A stretch of DNA of 64,000 bases from Sediminivirga luteola. Lineage in GTDB: Bacteria > Actinomycetota > Actinomycetes > Actinomycetales > Brevibacteriaceae. The stretch covers positions 248,001-312,000 of the forward strand of contig NZ_BMFY01000004.1 of the NCBI RefSeq assembly GCF_014639315.1, given 5' to 3'. The position numbers and the translations under genes were made by a program. A model generated the notes under the pieces. The model worked only from the letters and a program-made list of their open reading frames with translations, was not told the origin of the DNA and ran no database searches. Below, piece by piece: positions 1-9,313 of the stretch. How positions within the stretch are numbered: the stretch's first letter is position 1; each line of letters starts with the position of its first letter.

Positions 1-30
1 GGGCATCCGCCCACCAGTGAAGGAGGAGCC

Positions 31-522
31 ATGTCCGATGCTCAGCCCGGGATCGACTTCGAGAAGGTCTCGATCGTCCCTTTCTCCGAGATCGACCCCT
101 TGGACCTCCGTGAGTTCCTGGTCAACGCCCAGAGCGAGTTCTGGGAGGACCGCGATTTAAGCGGTGAGCACGGCGCGTTCTGGTTCCGTCAGTTCGCGGA
201 GTTCGGTCTCGTCGCCCGCTATGAGGGCACCACCATCGGCTACCTCCTCGGCTGCGTGCCGATGACGGGCCCGGCCTACATCCACCTGGTCGCGGCGCAC
301 CGGGACTACCGGCACATCGGCGTGGGTACCGAGCTCTACAAGGCGTTCATCCAGAATGCCAAGCAGGCGGGCGCCTCCCAGGTGCAGGCCACCACCGTGC
401 CGGGCAACAGCCACACCATCGCGTTCCACTCCGCGCTCGGCTTCAGCGGGGAACTGGTGGAGGATTACGCCGGCCCGGGGAACGCACGCGTGTTCTTCGA
501 GCTCTCCCTGCACTCGGCCTGA
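31..522 (+). CDS. GNAT-family N-acetyltransferase
   Basis: A 163-residue single-domain protein of the GCN5-related acetyltransferase fold, expected to move an acetyl group from acetyl-CoA to an amine; the substrate is unknown. The acetyl-CoA motif is visible near residues 88-105 (YRHIGVGTELY, the R/Q-x-x-G-x-G/A signature), followed by a C-terminal segment with N..AFHSALGF typical of the family. The start is fixed by a strong Shine-Dalgarno GAAGGAGG at 19-26. It converges on folD and shares a terminator hairpin with it. Its upstream neighbour is outside the window. Confidence 0.85.
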   Translation: MSDAQPGIDFEKVSIVPFSEIDPLDLREFLVNAQSEFWEDRDLSGEHGAFWFRQFAEFGLVARYEGTTIGYLLGCVPMTGPAYIHLVAAHRDYRHIGVGTELYKAFIQNAKQAGASQVQATTVPGNSHTIAFHSALGFSGELVEDYAGPGNARVFFELSLHSA

Positions 523-563
523 AGGTCTGCCTGAGCGCCTTCAAGCACTCGCACGGATGACAA

Positions 564-597
564 AGAGCCGCCCCGTCCGACCGGACGAGGCGGCTCT
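564..597. terminator. Bidirectional terminator between GNAT gene and folD
   Basis: Inverted repeat AGAGCCGCC-C-CGTCC / GGACG-A-GGCGGCTCT with a GACC loop: 14 pairs and one mismatch, lying between two convergent genes. No long T tract, as is common in high-GC actinobacteria. Confidence 0.75.
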
Positions 598-640
598 AGT
601 CGTTCTCGTGTCGTTCTCGCCGCGCGGGTCGCCGGCGTGG

Positions 641-1537
641 TCAGCCGGCGGCGCGTTCGGCCGTCAGGACCACGTTCTCCAGCAGCAGCGCCCGGGTCAT
701 GGGGCCCACTCCCCCGGGATTGGGCGAGATCCACCCGGCGACGGACGCCACCGCCGGATCCACATCGCCCACCACCCGGGATCTGCCGGTCTCGGGGTCG
801 ATCCGGCGGCTGACGCCGACATCAAGCACGACCGCTCCCGGCTTGACCGCCTCGGGCCGGACGATTCCCGCGGACCCGGCCGCCGCCACGATCACATCCG
901 CCTGCCGCAGCAGGGAATCGAGGTCGCGGGTGCCGGTGTGGGTGAGGGTCACCGTGGCGTTGTGCTCGCGGCGGGTGAGCAGCGCGCCGATGGAACGGCC
1001 CACCGTCACGCCGCGGCCGATGACCACCACATGCGCCCCGTCCAGTGAGATCCCGTGCCGTCTCACCAGCTCGATCACCCCGCGCGGCGTGCACGGCAGC
1101 GGCGTGGTGATCTCCCTGCTGGTGTTGAGCATCAGCCGGCCCAGATTCATCGGGTGCAGCCCGTCGGCGTCTTTCTCGGGCCGGATGCGCTCCAGGATGG
1201 CGTCGGTGTCGATCTGCGCCGGCAACGGCAGCTGCACGATGTAGCCGGTGCAGGCGGGGTCCTCGTTGAGCTCGTCGATGACCGCTTCCAGCTCCGCCTG
1301 CGAGGCATTGGCCGGCAGATGCCGCCGGATCGATTCGATGCCCACTTCGGCGCAGTCGGCGTGCTTGCCGTTGACGTACCAGGTGGAGCCGGGGTCGTCG
1401 CCGACGAGCACGGTGCCCAGGCCCGGCACGATCCCTCGAGTCTTGAGCGCGGCTACGCGCTCGCGCAGTTCCTCCTTGATGCGTGCGGCCGTCTTCTTCC
1501 CGTCCAGTACCTGCGCGGTCGGTGTCTGCTCCGCCAT
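641..1537 (-). CDS. folD: Bifunctional methylenetetrahydrofolate dehydrogenase / methenyl-THF cyclohydrolase FolD
   Basis: 298 residues, the usual FolD length. It interconverts 5,10-methylene-THF, methenyl-THF and 10-formyl-THF in the cytosol using NADP. The protein starts [15 protein letters not shown] and shows the family segments YVNGKHADC (catalytic Lys), [18 protein letters not shown], the NADP-binding [10 protein letters not shown] and the C-terminal [11 protein letters not shown]. The ATG at 1537 overlaps the glyA stop by one base (TGATG), so translation is probably coupled. SHMT upstream makes the methylene-THF that FolD uses, so the two form a one-carbon operon, probably controlled by the riboswitch before glyA. 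Confidence 0.96.
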   Translation of the reverse strand: MAEQTPTAQVLDGKKTAARIKEELRERVAALKTRGIVPGLGTVLVGDDPGSTWYVNGKHADCAEVGIESIRRHLPANASQAELEAVIDELNEDPACTGYIVQLPLPAQIDTDAILERIRPEKDADGLHPMNLGRLMLNTSREITTPLPCTPRGVIELVRRHGISLDGAHVVVIGRGVTVGRSIGALLTRREHNATVTLTHTGTRDLDSLLRQADVIVAAAGSAGIVRPEAVKPGAVVLDVGVSRRIDPETGRSRVVGDVDPAVASVAGWISPNPGGVGPMTRALLLENVVLTAERAAG

Positions 1538-2817
1538 CAGTACTGCTCGAGCCCTTCGTAGAGCGGGAAGTCGTCGGCCAGGCGCTGCACCCGGGCGCGC
1601 AGCGAATCCACATCGGCGGCGGCGCCCTGGGCCAGCGCGATCGCGATGACGTCGGCCACCTCGCGGAACTCGGCCTCGCCGAATCCCCGCGAGGCCAGTG
1701 CCGGGGTGCCGATGCGCAGACCGGAGGTGACCATCGGCGGGCGGGGGTCGAACGGCACGGCGTTGCGGTTCACGGTGATGCCGATCTCGTGCAGCAGATC
1801 CTCGGCCTGCTTGCCGTCCAGCTGCGAGTCCCGCAGGTCCACCAGCACCAGGTGGACATCGGTGCCGCCGGTCAGCACGCTCACGCCGGCCTCGGTAACG
1901 TCCTGCGCGGCCAGCCGTTCGGCCAGGACGCGGGCACCGTCGAGGGTCCGCTGCTGCCGCTCGCGGAACTCCTCGCTGGCGGCGATCTTGAAGGCTACGG
2001 CCTTGGCGGCGACGACGTGCATGAGCGGCCCGCCCTGCTGGCCCGGGAACACCGCGGAGTTGATCTTCTTGGCCCACTCCTGCTTGGCCAGGATGAACCC
2101 GGAGCGGGGGCCGCCGATCGTCTTGTGCACGGTCGAGGAGACCACATCGGCGTGCTCCACCGGGTTCGGGTGCAGGCCGGCGGCGACCAGGCCGGCGAAG
2201 TGCGCCATGTCCACCCAGAGCTTGGCGCCGACTTCGTCGGCGATGGAGCGGAAGGCGGCGAAGTCGAGCTGGCGGGGGTAGGCGGACCAGCCGGCGACGA
2301 TCACCTCGGGGCGGTGCTCCAGCGCGCGCTTGCGGACCAGGTCCATGTCGATCACGTGCGTGGCCGGATCCACCTCGTAGGAGGCGACGTCGTAGAGGCG
2401 GCCGGAGAAGTTGAGCTTCATGCCGTGGGTGAGGTGCCCGCCGTGGGCCAGGTCGAGACCGAGCAGCTTGTCGCCGGCCTGCGCCAGGGCATGCATGACC
2501 GCGGCGTTGGCGGTCGCGCCGGAGTGCGGCTGGACATTGGCGAACTCAGCGCCGAACAGCGACTTGGCGCGGTCGCGGGCGAGTTCCTCGGCCACGTCGA
2601 CTGCCTCGCAGCCGCCGTAGTAGCGCCGGCCCGGGTACCCTTCCGCGTACTTGTTCGTCAGCACGGAACCCTGGCACTGCAGCACGGCTCGGGGCACGAA
2701 GTTCTCCGAGGCGATCATCTCCAGGGTCCCCCGCTGGCGGGCCAGCTCGGCATCCAGGACGGCGGCGATCTCCGGATCGACCGCGCTCAGGCTGCCGTTC
2801 ATCGTCTCATTGCTCAC
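1537..2817 (-). CDS. glyA: Serine hydroxymethyltransferase GlyA
   Basis: 426-residue PLP enzyme that converts serine and THF to glycine and 5,10-methylene-THF. The PLP lysine motif [13 protein letters not shown] is present with K232 as the Schiff-base residue; the N-terminal MIASENFVP and the [13 protein letters not shown] substrate loop are also clear. The start is GTG at 2817, chosen because AAGGAG at 2826-2831 lies 8 bases upstream; an ATG five codons later (2802) is less well placed. It is the first gene of glyA-folD, and its leader carries a ZTP riboswitch. Confidence 0.97.
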   Translation of the reverse strand: MSNETMNGSLSAVDPEIAAVLDAELARQRGTLEMIASENFVPRAVLQCQGSVLTNKYAEGYPGRRYYGGCEAVDVAEELARDRAKSLFGAEFANVQPHSGATANAAVMHALAQAGDKLLGLDLAHGGHLTHGMKLNFSGRLYDVASYEVDPATHVIDMDLVRKRALEHRPEVIVAGWSAYPRQLDFAAFRSIADEVGAKLWVDMAHFAGLVAAGLHPNPVEHADVVSSTVHKTIGGPRSGFILAKQEWAKKINSAVFPGQQGGPLMHVVAAKAVAFKIAASEEFRERQQRTLDGARVLAERLAAQDVTEAGVSVLTGGTDVHLVLVDLRDSQLDGKQAEDLLHEIGITVNRNAVPFDPRPPMVTSGLRIGTPALASRGFGEAEFREVADVIAIALAQGAAADVDSLRARVQRLADDFPLYEGLEQY

Positions 2818-2865
2818 GTGGGCGTCTCCTTACATAGGCCACAGCTGGACATCATGACCGCGCGG

Positions 2866-2954
2866 GGCCCAGGCGAACGGCCGAGCGGGTCTGCACAAAG
2901 GGGTGTCGCTCCACGGTGGTTGTGTCCCACCTTAAAACGCCAGTCACGACTGCA
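2866..2954 (-). promoter_or_regulatory. ZTP (pfl-motif) riboswitch in the glyA-folD leader
   Basis: Read on the minus strand the leader has the pfl/ZTP consensus elements in order: GTCGTGACTGGCG (from about 2951), then GTGGGA..CACAACCAC and CGTGGAGCGAC, a variable linker, and the second domain CGGCCGTTCGCCTGGGC ending near 2867. ZTP aptamers sense Z nucleotides that build up when 10-formyl-THF is short, and they commonly control glyA, folD and purH. The aptamer ends about 40 bases before the Shine-Dalgarno. I see no clear intrinsic terminator in that short platform, so control of ribosome access is the simpler guess. The class assignment is from motif recognition, not a covariance search. Confidence 0.9.
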
Positions 2955-3016
2955 GAGATCCCGCCGGCGCGGACGACGCGCCGTTGGGGCGGAACCTCTA
3001 GGGAACACAATAGCAA

Positions 3017-3047
3017 CGGCCGCCACCCGGCAATCGGGCGGCGGCCG
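3017..3047 (-). terminator. Terminator of the infA-rplQ operon
   Basis: Hairpin just after rplQ: CGGCCGCC-A-CCCG / CGGG-C-GGCGGCCG with a 5-base GCAAT loop, 12 pairs and one mismatch. On the minus strand it is followed by TTGCTATTGTG, moderately T-rich. Confidence 0.8.
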
Positions 3048-3067
3048 TCGCATGGGACGTCTGGACG

Positions 3068-3625
3068 TCAGGCCTTGGCCTCGCCGTCCTCGGTCTCCTC
3101 GGCAGTGTCTTCCGCGTCGGCGGCCTCGTCGGTCGGAGTGTCCTCCGACGTCTCCTCAGCAGCGGTGTCCTCCGCAGCGGTCTCCTCCGCCTCGTCGGCG
3201 GCCGGCTCCTCGCTGGCGGCCTTCGTCGCGGCCTCGGCCTCCTTCACGGTGGCCTGCTTGGGCGAATAGGGCTCGAGCACGAGCTCGATCACGGCCATCG
3301 GCGCGCGATCGCCCTTGCGGGGCTCCAGCTTAGTGATGCGCGTGTAGCCACCAGGACGCTCGGCCATGGCCGGGGCGATCTCGGTGAACAGCTCGTGCAC
3401 GATGCCGGCGTCCTGGATCTGCGCCAGCACGCGGCGGCGAGAGGCCAGGTCACCGCGCTTGGCGAAGCTGATCAGGCGCTCGGCCACCGGGCGGAGCCGC
3501 TTGGCCTTGGTGACGGTGGTGGTGATGGAACGGTGCTCGAACAGCTGGGCGGCCAGGTTGTTGAGCAGCAGGCGCTCGTGCGCCGGCGAGCCGCCGAGGC
3601 GCGGGCCCTTGGTAGGCGTAGGCAT
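3068..3625 (-). CDS. rplQ: 50S ribosomal protein L17 with long acidic tail
   Basis: 185 residues. The first about 120 form the usual L17 core ([44 protein letters not shown] and the VIELV strand), binding 23S rRNA near the exit tunnel. The last about 60 residues are almost wholly Ala, Glu, Asp and Thr. Such acidic tails on L17 occur in many actinobacteria; the function is unknown. AGGAGAG lies just upstream of the ATG. It is the last gene of the rpsM-rpsK-rpoA-rplQ unit and is followed by a terminator. truA, which often follows rplQ, is not here. Confidence 0.95.
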   Translation of the reverse strand: MPTPTKGPRLGGSPAHERLLLNNLAAQLFEHRSITTTVTKAKRLRPVAERLISFAKRGDLASRRRVLAQIQDAGIVHELFTEIAPAMAERPGGYTRITKLEPRKGDRAPMAVIELVLEPYSPKQATVKEAEAATKAASEEPAADEAEETAAEDTAAEETSEDTPTDEAADAEDTAEETEDGEAKA

Positions 3626-3652
3626 GGTTCGTGTCTCTCCTTGGAAATGTGC

Positions 3653-4663
3653 TTAGAGCTGCTCGTCTTCGGCGAAGGCGCTGCTGTCGTCGTCCTCGTC
3701 GGAGGCCGCCGGCGACTCGTATCCGGGAGGGCTGTCCTTGAGCGAGAGGCCCAGCTCGGCCAGCTTGCTCTTGACTTCCTCGATGGACTTCGAGCCGAAG
3801 TTGCGGATGTCCATCAGATCCGCCTCGCTGCGGGTGACCAGTTCGCCGACGGCGTGGATCCCCTCGCGCTTGAGGCAGTTGTAGGAGCGGACCGTCAGGT
3901 CCAGATCCTCGATCGGCAGCGCCAGGTCCGCGGCCAGGGCCGCATCGACCGGCGAGGGCCCGATCTCGATGCCCTCGGCCTCGGTGTTCAGCTCACGGGC
4001 CAGCCCGAACAGCTCGACCAGGGTCTTGCCGGCGGAGGCGACGGCATCGCGCGGGGTGATGGAAGGCTTGGTCTCCACGTCCAGCACGAGGCGGTCGAAG
4101 TCGGTCCGCTGCTCCACACGGGTGGCCTCGACCTTGTAGGTGACCTTCAGCACCGGCGAGTAGATCGAGTCCACCGGGATCCGCCCGATCTCGGCGTCGG
4201 CGCTCTTGTTCTGCGCCGCCGAGACGTAGCCGCGGCCACGCTCGATGGTGAGCTCCAGCTCCAGGCGGCCCTCGCCGTTGAGCGAGGCCAGGCGGAGGTC
4301 CTTGTTGTGGATCTCCACGCCGGAGGGCGCCGTGATGTCCGCGGCGGTCACATCGCCGGGACCCTGCTTGCGCAGGTAGGCCACGACCGGCTCGTCGAAC
4401 TCGGAGGAGACCACGAGCGACTTGAGGTTGAGGATGAACTCCGTGACGTCTTCCTTGACACCCGCCACGGTCATGAACTCGTGGAGCACACCGTCGATGC
4501 GGATGCTGGTGACCGCCGCGCCGGGAATCGACGACAGCAGGGTGCGGCGCAGGGAGTTGCCGAGGGTGTAGCCGAATCCGGGCTCCAGCGGCTCGATGGT
4601 GAACCGCGAGCGGTGCTCGGAGACGACCTCTTCATTCAGAGTGGGACGCTGTGCGATCAGCAC
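3653..4663 (-). CDS. rpoA: DNA-directed RNA polymerase alpha subunit
   Basis: 336 residues. The N-terminal domain (residues 1 to about 230) carries the dimerization segment [19 protein letters not shown]; the C-terminal domain after residue 255 has [14 protein letters not shown] and [15 protein letters not shown], which contact UP elements and activators. The extreme C-terminus is acidic (DEDDDSSAF). Start is GTG at 4663 with AAAGGAAG upstream. rpsD is not between rpsK and rpoA, unlike Bacillus or Mycobacterium but as in many other actinobacteria. Confidence 0.97.
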   Translation of the reverse strand: MLIAQRPTLNEEVVSEHRSRFTIEPLEPGFGYTLGNSLRRTLLSSIPGAAVTSIRIDGVLHEFMTVAGVKEDVTEFILNLKSLVVSSEFDEPVVAYLRKQGPGDVTAADITAPSGVEIHNKDLRLASLNGEGRLELELTIERGRGYVSAAQNKSADAEIGRIPVDSIYSPVLKVTYKVEATRVEQRTDFDRLVLDVETKPSITPRDAVASAGKTLVELFGLARELNTEAEGIEIGPSPVDAALAADLALPIEDLDLTVRSYNCLKREGIHAVGELVTRSEADLMDIRNFGSKSIEEVKSKLAELGLSLKDSPPGYESPAASDEDDDSSAFAEDEQL

Positions 4664-4847
4664 GTGGGCTTCCTTTCAGCAGACATCCGCCATATGACGT
4701 CTGCATGCACTTGGTGAGTCCTCCGGGTGATCCGGACGAGTTCTCCTAATTGAGGGTCGAACGTATGAGCGCCGGTCCGCGGTGCCCGCCGAGGCCGTCG
4801 TACGGTACGGCGGTCCCGCGGGCCGGTGCTCGAGGAACGCGAGCGTC

Positions 4848-5246
4848 TTACACGCGGCGGCGCTTGGGCGGACGGCAGCCGTTGTGCGGGGTCGGCGTGA
4901 CGTCCTGGATGGAGCCCACTTCGAGGCCGGCGGCCTGCAGCGAGCGGATCGCCGTCTCGCGCCCCGAGCCGGGGCCCTTGACGAAGACGTCGACCTTCTT
5001 CATGCCGTGCTCCTGCGCACGCCGGGCCGCGGACTCGGCGGCCATCTGCGCGGCGTAGGGAGTCGACTTACGCGAACCCTTGAAGCCGACCTCACCCGAG
5101 GAAGCCCACGCGATGACGGCGCCGGACGGATCGGTGATCGACACGATGGTGTTGTTGAAGGTGCTCTTGATATGCGCCTGGCCGGCGACGATGTTCTTCT
5201 TCTCCTTGCGGCGGGGCCGCTGCGCGGAGCGAGTCTTGGGAGGCAT
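4848..5246 (-). CDS. rpsK: 30S ribosomal protein S11
   Basis: 132 residues, family length. Typical motifs are [45 protein letters not shown] and [18 protein letters not shown] at the C-terminus. It binds 16S rRNA in the platform next to S18 and S21. It lies 38 bases after rpsM; the 184-base stretch to rpoA holds only a weak hairpin. Confidence 0.97.
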   Translation of the reverse strand: MPPKTRSAQRPRRKEKKNIVAGQAHIKSTFNNTIVSITDPSGAVIAWASSGEVGFKGSRKSTPYAAQMAAESAARRAQEHGMKKVDVFVKGPGSGRETAIRSLQAAGLEVGSIQDVTPTPHNGCRPPKRRRV

Positions 5247-5284
5247 TGTCTACTGTTCTCCTGATCGAATCTGCTACCGGGTGC

Positions 5285-5653
5285 TTACTTCTTCTTACCG
5301 GCCACCGTGCGCTTGGGGCCCTTGCGGGTACGCGCGTTGGTCTTGGTGCGCTGTCCGCGGACCGGCAGGCCGCGACGGTGACGGAGGCCCTCGTAGCTGC
5401 CGATCTCAACCTTCCGGCGGATATCGGCGGCGACCTCGCGGCGGAGATCGCCCTCCACCTTGAACGTGCCCTCGATGAAGTCGCGCAGCTGCACGAGCTC
5501 GGCGTCGGTGAGATCCTTCACCCGGGTGTTCGGGTCGATCCCGGTCTCGGTCAGGGTCTGGCTCGCACGAGTGCGGCCCACACCATAGATGTATGTCAGG
5601 GCGACCTCGACCCGCTTCTCACGGGGCAGATCGACTCCGGCAAGACGTGCCAT
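5285..5653 (-). CDS. rpsM: 30S ribosomal protein S13
   Basis: 122 residues beginning [21 protein letters not shown], with IYGVGR, the [21 protein letters not shown] loop and a basic tail ending KRTVAGKKK. It sits in the 30S head and contacts L5 and the P-site tRNA. It is preceded by a 298-base spacer in place of the expected rpmJ. Confidence 0.97.
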   Translation of the reverse strand: MARLAGVDLPREKRVEVALTYIYGVGRTRASQTLTETGIDPNTRVKDLTDAELVQLRDFIEGTFKVEGDLRREVAADIRRKVEIGSYEGLRHRRGLPVRGQRTKTNARTRKGPKRTVAGKKK

Positions 5654-5951
5654 TTCTCTCTTCTCTCATTCGTTTCAGGGGTGCTTCGGCAGTCTCTCTC
5701 CCCTTGCCCGTTCACTGCTCGTGCGATGAACGGGCTCCGGGTCCCCGGCCCCTGACCGGGGGTGTCATCGAACGCTCGCGTTCCCTGCTGACGGGAGCGG
5801 CGCCGAAGGAGCCTGCCTCGGGTGTGGTGCGCGCATGCGACGGGTAGCACCCGTGTCGCCGTGACGCCCCTTCACGCGGGCCCCGGCGCACTGCGCCGGA
5901 CACCCGCTCGGCCGGACCCGCGCTCGTCGCGCCGGCCCGGCCGGAAGCTCT
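5654..5951. other. Spacer between infA and rpsM, with no rpmJ
   Basis: In most bacteria rpmJ (L36, about 37 codons, Lys/Arg-rich with a Cys-x2-Cys zinc site) sits here. I looked on the minus strand for an L36-like peptide with KVxPSVKxxCxKCKVIRR or RHKQRQG and found none in any frame. The spacer is very GC-rich with several imperfect inverted repeats (for example around 5739-5763 and 5878-5943) but no coding signal. Confidence 0.7.
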
Positions 5952-6173
5952 TTACTTGTAGCGGTAGACGATGCGGCCCCGGGAGAGGTCGTACGGGCTG
6001 AGCTCCACCACGACCCTGTCCTCCGGGAGGATGCGGATGTAGTGCTGGCGCATCTTGCCCGAGATGTGCGCCAGGACCACGTGGCCGTTCGTCAACTCAA
6101 CGCGGAAGAACGCGTTGGGCAGCGCTTCGACCACAGTGCCCTCGACTTCGATGACCCCTTCTTTTTTGGCCAT
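5952..6173 (-). CDS. infA: Translation initiation factor IF-1
   Basis: 73 residues, [12 protein letters not shown] to RGRIVYRYK, exactly the usual IF-1 size and a single S1/OB fold ([23 protein letters not shown]). It binds the 30S A site during initiation. A longer reading frame extends upstream, but the conserved N-terminus places the start at ATG 6173. The Shine-Dalgarno is weak (GAGG 12 bases upstream). It heads the infA-rpsM-rpsK-rpoA-rplQ unit behind a candidate promoter. Confidence 0.97.
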   Translation of the reverse strand: MAKKEGVIEVEGTVVEALPNAFFRVELTNGHVVLAHISGKMRQHYIRILPEDRVVVELSPYDLSRGRIVYRYK

Positions 6174-6495
6174 GTCGTTCGCAAACCTCATATCCCCCGC
6201 GCTCGCTGCGCGGGCCTCGTCGTCTCGCGGTCGTGCCCCGGTGCGTGACCGGGTATTCCTCACGACAGCCGTCCTTCTGTCGTTTCCACGGGGTTTCCCC
6301 GGTGCCCGGCTTGCGCCTTCGTCAGGCGCACCCGCCCGGCACCGCGCAGCGCGCGCGCCTGACGGCGTGCGGGCAGCATGAAAGGACAGACCAGTCCACT
6401 ACGATACGGCATCCCCGCCGTGAACGCCAAATCATCGAGCAGCCGACGCGACGACTACGGACGCCGCCGTGAGCTCGCGCCGGGCGGGCCGGGGT
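6174..6495 (-). other. map-infA intergenic region with infA leader
   Basis: 322 bases without a gene. It contains a candidate sigma-70-type promoter (6401-6430) and a long leader with a nearly perfect hairpin at 6301-6343: arms GGTGCCCGGC and GCCCGGCACC with one mismatch around an inner GCGCCT/AGGCGC stem. The hairpin is 128-170 bases upstream of infA. Confidence 0.5.
6401..6430 (-). promoter_or_regulatory. Candidate promoter of the infA operon
   Basis: On the minus strand TTGGCG (6425-6430), 18 bases, TATCGT (6401-6406), giving a leader of about 220 bases before infA. This is a consensus match by eye. Confidence 0.45.
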
Positions 6496-7326
6496 TCAGT
6501 CCTCCAGCGGGACCGGTTGGACCCCGAAGCGCGCCAGCTCGGCGGCGCCGCCGTCGGGCGCCGTGAGCACCCAGATGCCCCCGGCGTGCCGGGCCACCGT
6601 GTGCTCCCACTGGGCGGCGCGTCCCCCGTCGTCGGTGACGACCGTCCAGCCGTCGTCGAGCACGTGCGTGCCGATCCCGCCGGTGACGAGCATCGGCTCG
6701 ATGGCCAGGCACAGGCCCGGCTTGATCCGGGCGCCGGCGTGCTGGCTGCGGTAGTTGAGGACATCAGGGGCCTGGTGCATCGCCGAGCCGATGCCGTGGC
6801 CGACGTAGTCTTCGAGAATGCCCAGGTCCGGTGCCTCGGCGGAGACGAAGTCATCGATCGCCTCGCCAATCTCCCCCACCCGGGACGCCGTGGCGAAGGC
6901 GGCGATGCCGGCCCACAGTGCGCGTTCGGTGACGCGGCTCAGCCGCACGTCCGCAGCCGCGGCGGCGGCCTCACCGCCGACCGGGAAGGTCAGCGCCGAG
7001 TCCGAGTGCCAGCCGTCGACGATGCAGCCGCAGTCGACCGTCACCAGGTCACCGGCCGCCAGGACGCGATCTCCCGGGATGCCGTGAACGGCCTCGTCGT
7101 TGACCGAGATGCAGGAGACGGCCGGGAAACCCGAGTAGCCGAGGAAGTTGGGCGTCGCCCCGGCCTGCTCGATCACCGCGGCGGCCGCGGCGTCGACCTG
7201 CGCGGTCGTGGCGCCCGGCACGGCCGCTTCCCTGGCGGCGGCGAGCGCCCGGGCGGTGATCAGCCCGGCGGCGCGCATGGTGCGGATCTGCGCGTCGGTC
7301 TTCATCTCGATCTTGCGACCGAACAT
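6496..7326 (-). CDS. map: Methionine aminopeptidase, type I
   Basis: 276 residues; removes the initiator methionine from nascent proteins. All five metal ligands of the pita-bread fold are present: D98 (VDCGC), D109 (WHSDSA), H177 (GHGIG), E210 (AIEP) and E241 (WEHT), plus the active-site H81 (VHGIPG). Without the N-terminal zinc extension of some actinobacterial paralogues it is the short type Ia form. It follows adk by 38 bases in secY-adk-map, the order found in many Gram-positives. Confidence 0.96.
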   Translation of the reverse strand: MFGRKIEMKTDAQIRTMRAAGLITARALAAAREAAVPGATTAQVDAAAAAVIEQAGATPNFLGYSGFPAVSCISVNDEAVHGIPGDRVLAAGDLVTVDCGCIVDGWHSDSALTFPVGGEAAAAAADVRLSRVTERALWAGIAAFATASRVGEIGEAIDDFVSAEAPDLGILEDYVGHGIGSAMHQAPDVLNYRSQHAGARIKPGLCLAIEPMLVTGGIGTHVLDDGWTVVTDDGGRAAQWEHTVARHAGGIWVLTAPDGGAAELARFGVQPVPLED

Positions 7327-7364
7327 GTCTGCCGTCCCTTGTGTCTCTCGTCGTATCGCGTGGC

Positions 7365-7934
7365 TCAGCGGCCGAGGGCGGCCAGGATGCGATCGGTGAC
7401 GTCCTCCACCTCGCCGAGGCCGTCCACTTGCTTGAGCAGGCCGCGCTTGGCGTAGATATCGGTCAGCGGCTGAGTCTGCTCGGCGTAGATGTCCAGCCGG
7501 TGCCGGATGACGTCCTCGGTGTCGTCGGACCGTCCTTGCAGCTGGGCGCGGGCCAGCAGCCGGCCGACCACCTCATCGGTGTCAGCGGTGAGTTCGACCA
7601 CCGCGTCCAGCCCGGTCCCCTGCTCGGCGAGCATGGCGTCGAGCTCTTCGACCTGCTGGGCGGTGCGCGGATACCCGTCGAGGAGGAAGCCCTCCGCGGC
7701 GTCCGGCTGGGCCAGGCGGTCGCGGACCATCTTGTTCGTCACCTCGTCGGGAACGTACTCGCCGGCGTCCATGTAGCGCTTGGCCAGCACGCCCAGCTCG
7801 GTCTCCTCAGCGACGTTCTGGCGGAAGATGTCCCCGGTCGAGATGGCCGGCACGCCGAGCTTCTCCTGCAGGCGCGCGGCCTGGGTGCCCTTGCCGGCGC
7901 CGGGGGCTCCGATGAGGATGATGCGAGCTGTCAT
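7365..7934 (-). CDS. adk: Adenylate kinase
   Basis: 189 residues; catalyses ATP + AMP to 2 ADP. The P-loop is GAPGAGKGTQ (residues 8-17), the AMP-binding segment is STGDIFRQNV, and DGYPRT is intact. The LID is short (RAQLQGRSDDTEDVI, no four-Cys zinc site), the short form typical of actinobacteria. It is 77 bases after secY and transcribed with it. Confidence 0.97.
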   Translation of the reverse strand: MTARIILIGAPGAGKGTQAARLQEKLGVPAISTGDIFRQNVAEETELGVLAKRYMDAGEYVPDEVTNKMVRDRLAQPDAAEGFLLDGYPRTAQQVEELDAMLAEQGTGLDAVVELTADTDEVVGRLLARAQLQGRSDDTEDVIRHRLDIYAEQTQPLTDIYAKRGLLKQVDGLGEVEDVTDRILAALGR

Positions 7935-8011
7935 GGGTTTCCTCTCGTAGGTGCGTCATGCGCGCGCGAAGCGTCCTCGCCTCACGCGCGCATGCCGCAT
8001 CGGACTAAGGA

Positions 8012-9313
8012 TCAGCGGAGCAGGCCCTCGTAGTGCCGCTGCTGCATCTGCGAGTCGATCTGCTTCACCGTCTCCAGGCCGACGCCGACGATGATCAGCA
8101 GCGAGGTGCCACCGAACGGGAAGTTCTGGTTCGCGTTGATGAGCACGAGCGCGATCAGCGGGATCATGGCGACGAACGCCAGGTAGAGCGCACCGGTGAA
8201 CGTGATCCTGGTGAGGACGAAGTTCAGGTACTCCGCCGTGGGACGGCCCGCGCGGATGCCCGGGATGAAGCCGCCGTAGCGCTTCATGTTGTCGGCGACT
8301 TCCTCCGGGTTGAAGGTGATCGCGACGTAGAAGTACGTGAAGAAGATCGTCAGCAGGAAGTACCCGGCCATGTACACCGGGTGGTCCCCGGTGGTCAGGT
8401 ACTGGCCGATCCACTGCACCCAGGCGTCTTCGGGATCGCCGAACTGGCTGATGAGGCTCGGCAGGTACAGCACGGACGAGGAGAAGATGACCGGGATGAC
8501 GCCGGCCATGTTCACCTTGATCGGGATGTAGGTGGACGTGCCGCCGAACATCCGGCGTCCCACCATGCGCTTGGCGTACTGCACCGGCACCCGGCGCTGC
8601 GACTGCTCGACGAAGACCACCAGGGCGACCAGCAGCAGGCCGACGGCGCAGACGATCACGAAGATGTCGATGCCCTGCTCGCTCAGGATGGCGCCCAGCG
8701 CCGCCGGGAAGCCGGCGGCCACGGCGGTGAAGATCAGGATGGACATGCCGTTGCCGACGCCGCGCTCGGTGATCTGCTCGCCCATCCACATGATCAGACC
8801 GGTGCCGGCCGTCATCGCCAGGACCATGACGGAGATGCCGAACCAGGTCTCGTCGGCGATCAGGTTGTCACAGCCGGGAGCGTTGCCGAACAGCGCGCCG
8901 GTGCGGGCGGTGGCGATGAGCGTGGTGGCGTTGAGCAGCGCCAGGCCGATCGTCATGTACCGGGTGTACTGGGTCAGCTTGGCCTGCCCTGTGGCGCCTT
9001 CCTTGTGCAACTGCTCGAAGCGCGGGATCACCACGCGCAGCAGCTGCGTGATGATGCTGGCGGTGATGTAGGGCATGATCCCTAGCGCGAACACCGACAG
9101 CTGCAGCAGCGCGCCGCCGCTGAAGAGGTTGATCAGTCCGAACGCGCCCGACTCGAAGTCGTTGTTGTTCACACAGGCCTGCACGGCGGTGTAGTCCACG
9201 CCCGGGGCGGGGATGTACGAGCCGAGGCGGTACAGCACGATGATGGCAAGCGTGAACAGCAGCTTGCGTCTGAGGTCAGGCGTGCGGAACGCGCGCCCAA
9301 TTGCGCCGAGCAA
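8012..9313 (-). CDS. secY: Protein translocase subunit SecY
   Basis: 433 residues with ten predicted membrane helices; the channel subunit of the Sec translocon. Conserved parts include FRTPDLRRKLLFTL at the N-terminus, the plug region around GGALLQLSVFALGIMPYI and the cytosolic loop QRRVPVQYAKRM. I place the start at TTG 9313 (reads MLGAIGRAFRTPDL) because GGGAGGA lies directly upstream and homologues begin at this residue; the open frame runs 38 codons further upstream without similarity. It follows rplO across a terminator, so it probably has its own promoter. Confidence 0.95.
   Translation of the reverse strand: MLGAIGRAFRTPDLRRKLLFTLAIIVLYRLGSYIPAPGVDYTAVQACVNNNDFESGAFGLINLFSGGALLQLSVFALGIMPYITASIITQLLRVVIPRFEQLHKEGATGQAKLTQYTRYMTIGLALLNATTLIATARTGALFGNAPGCDNLIADETWFGISVMVLAMTAGTGLIMWMGEQITERGVGNGMSILIFTAVAAGFPAALGAILSEQGIDIFVIVCAVGLLLVALVVFVEQSQRRVPVQYAKRMVGRRMFGGTSTYIPIKVNMAGVIPVIFSSSVLYLPSLISQFGDPEDAWVQWIGQYLTTGDHPVYMAGYFLLTIFFTYFYVAITFNPEEVADNMKRYGGFIPGIRAGRPTAEYLNFVLTRITFTGALYLAFVAMIPLIALVLINANQNFPFGGTSLLIIVGVGLETVKQIDSQMQQRHYEGLLR

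Noticed and set aside
4664-4847. Hairpin GCAGAC..GTCTGC at 4679-4704 between rpsK and rpoA
   Set aside because: Only six good pairs then mismatches; too weak to call a terminator or regulator.
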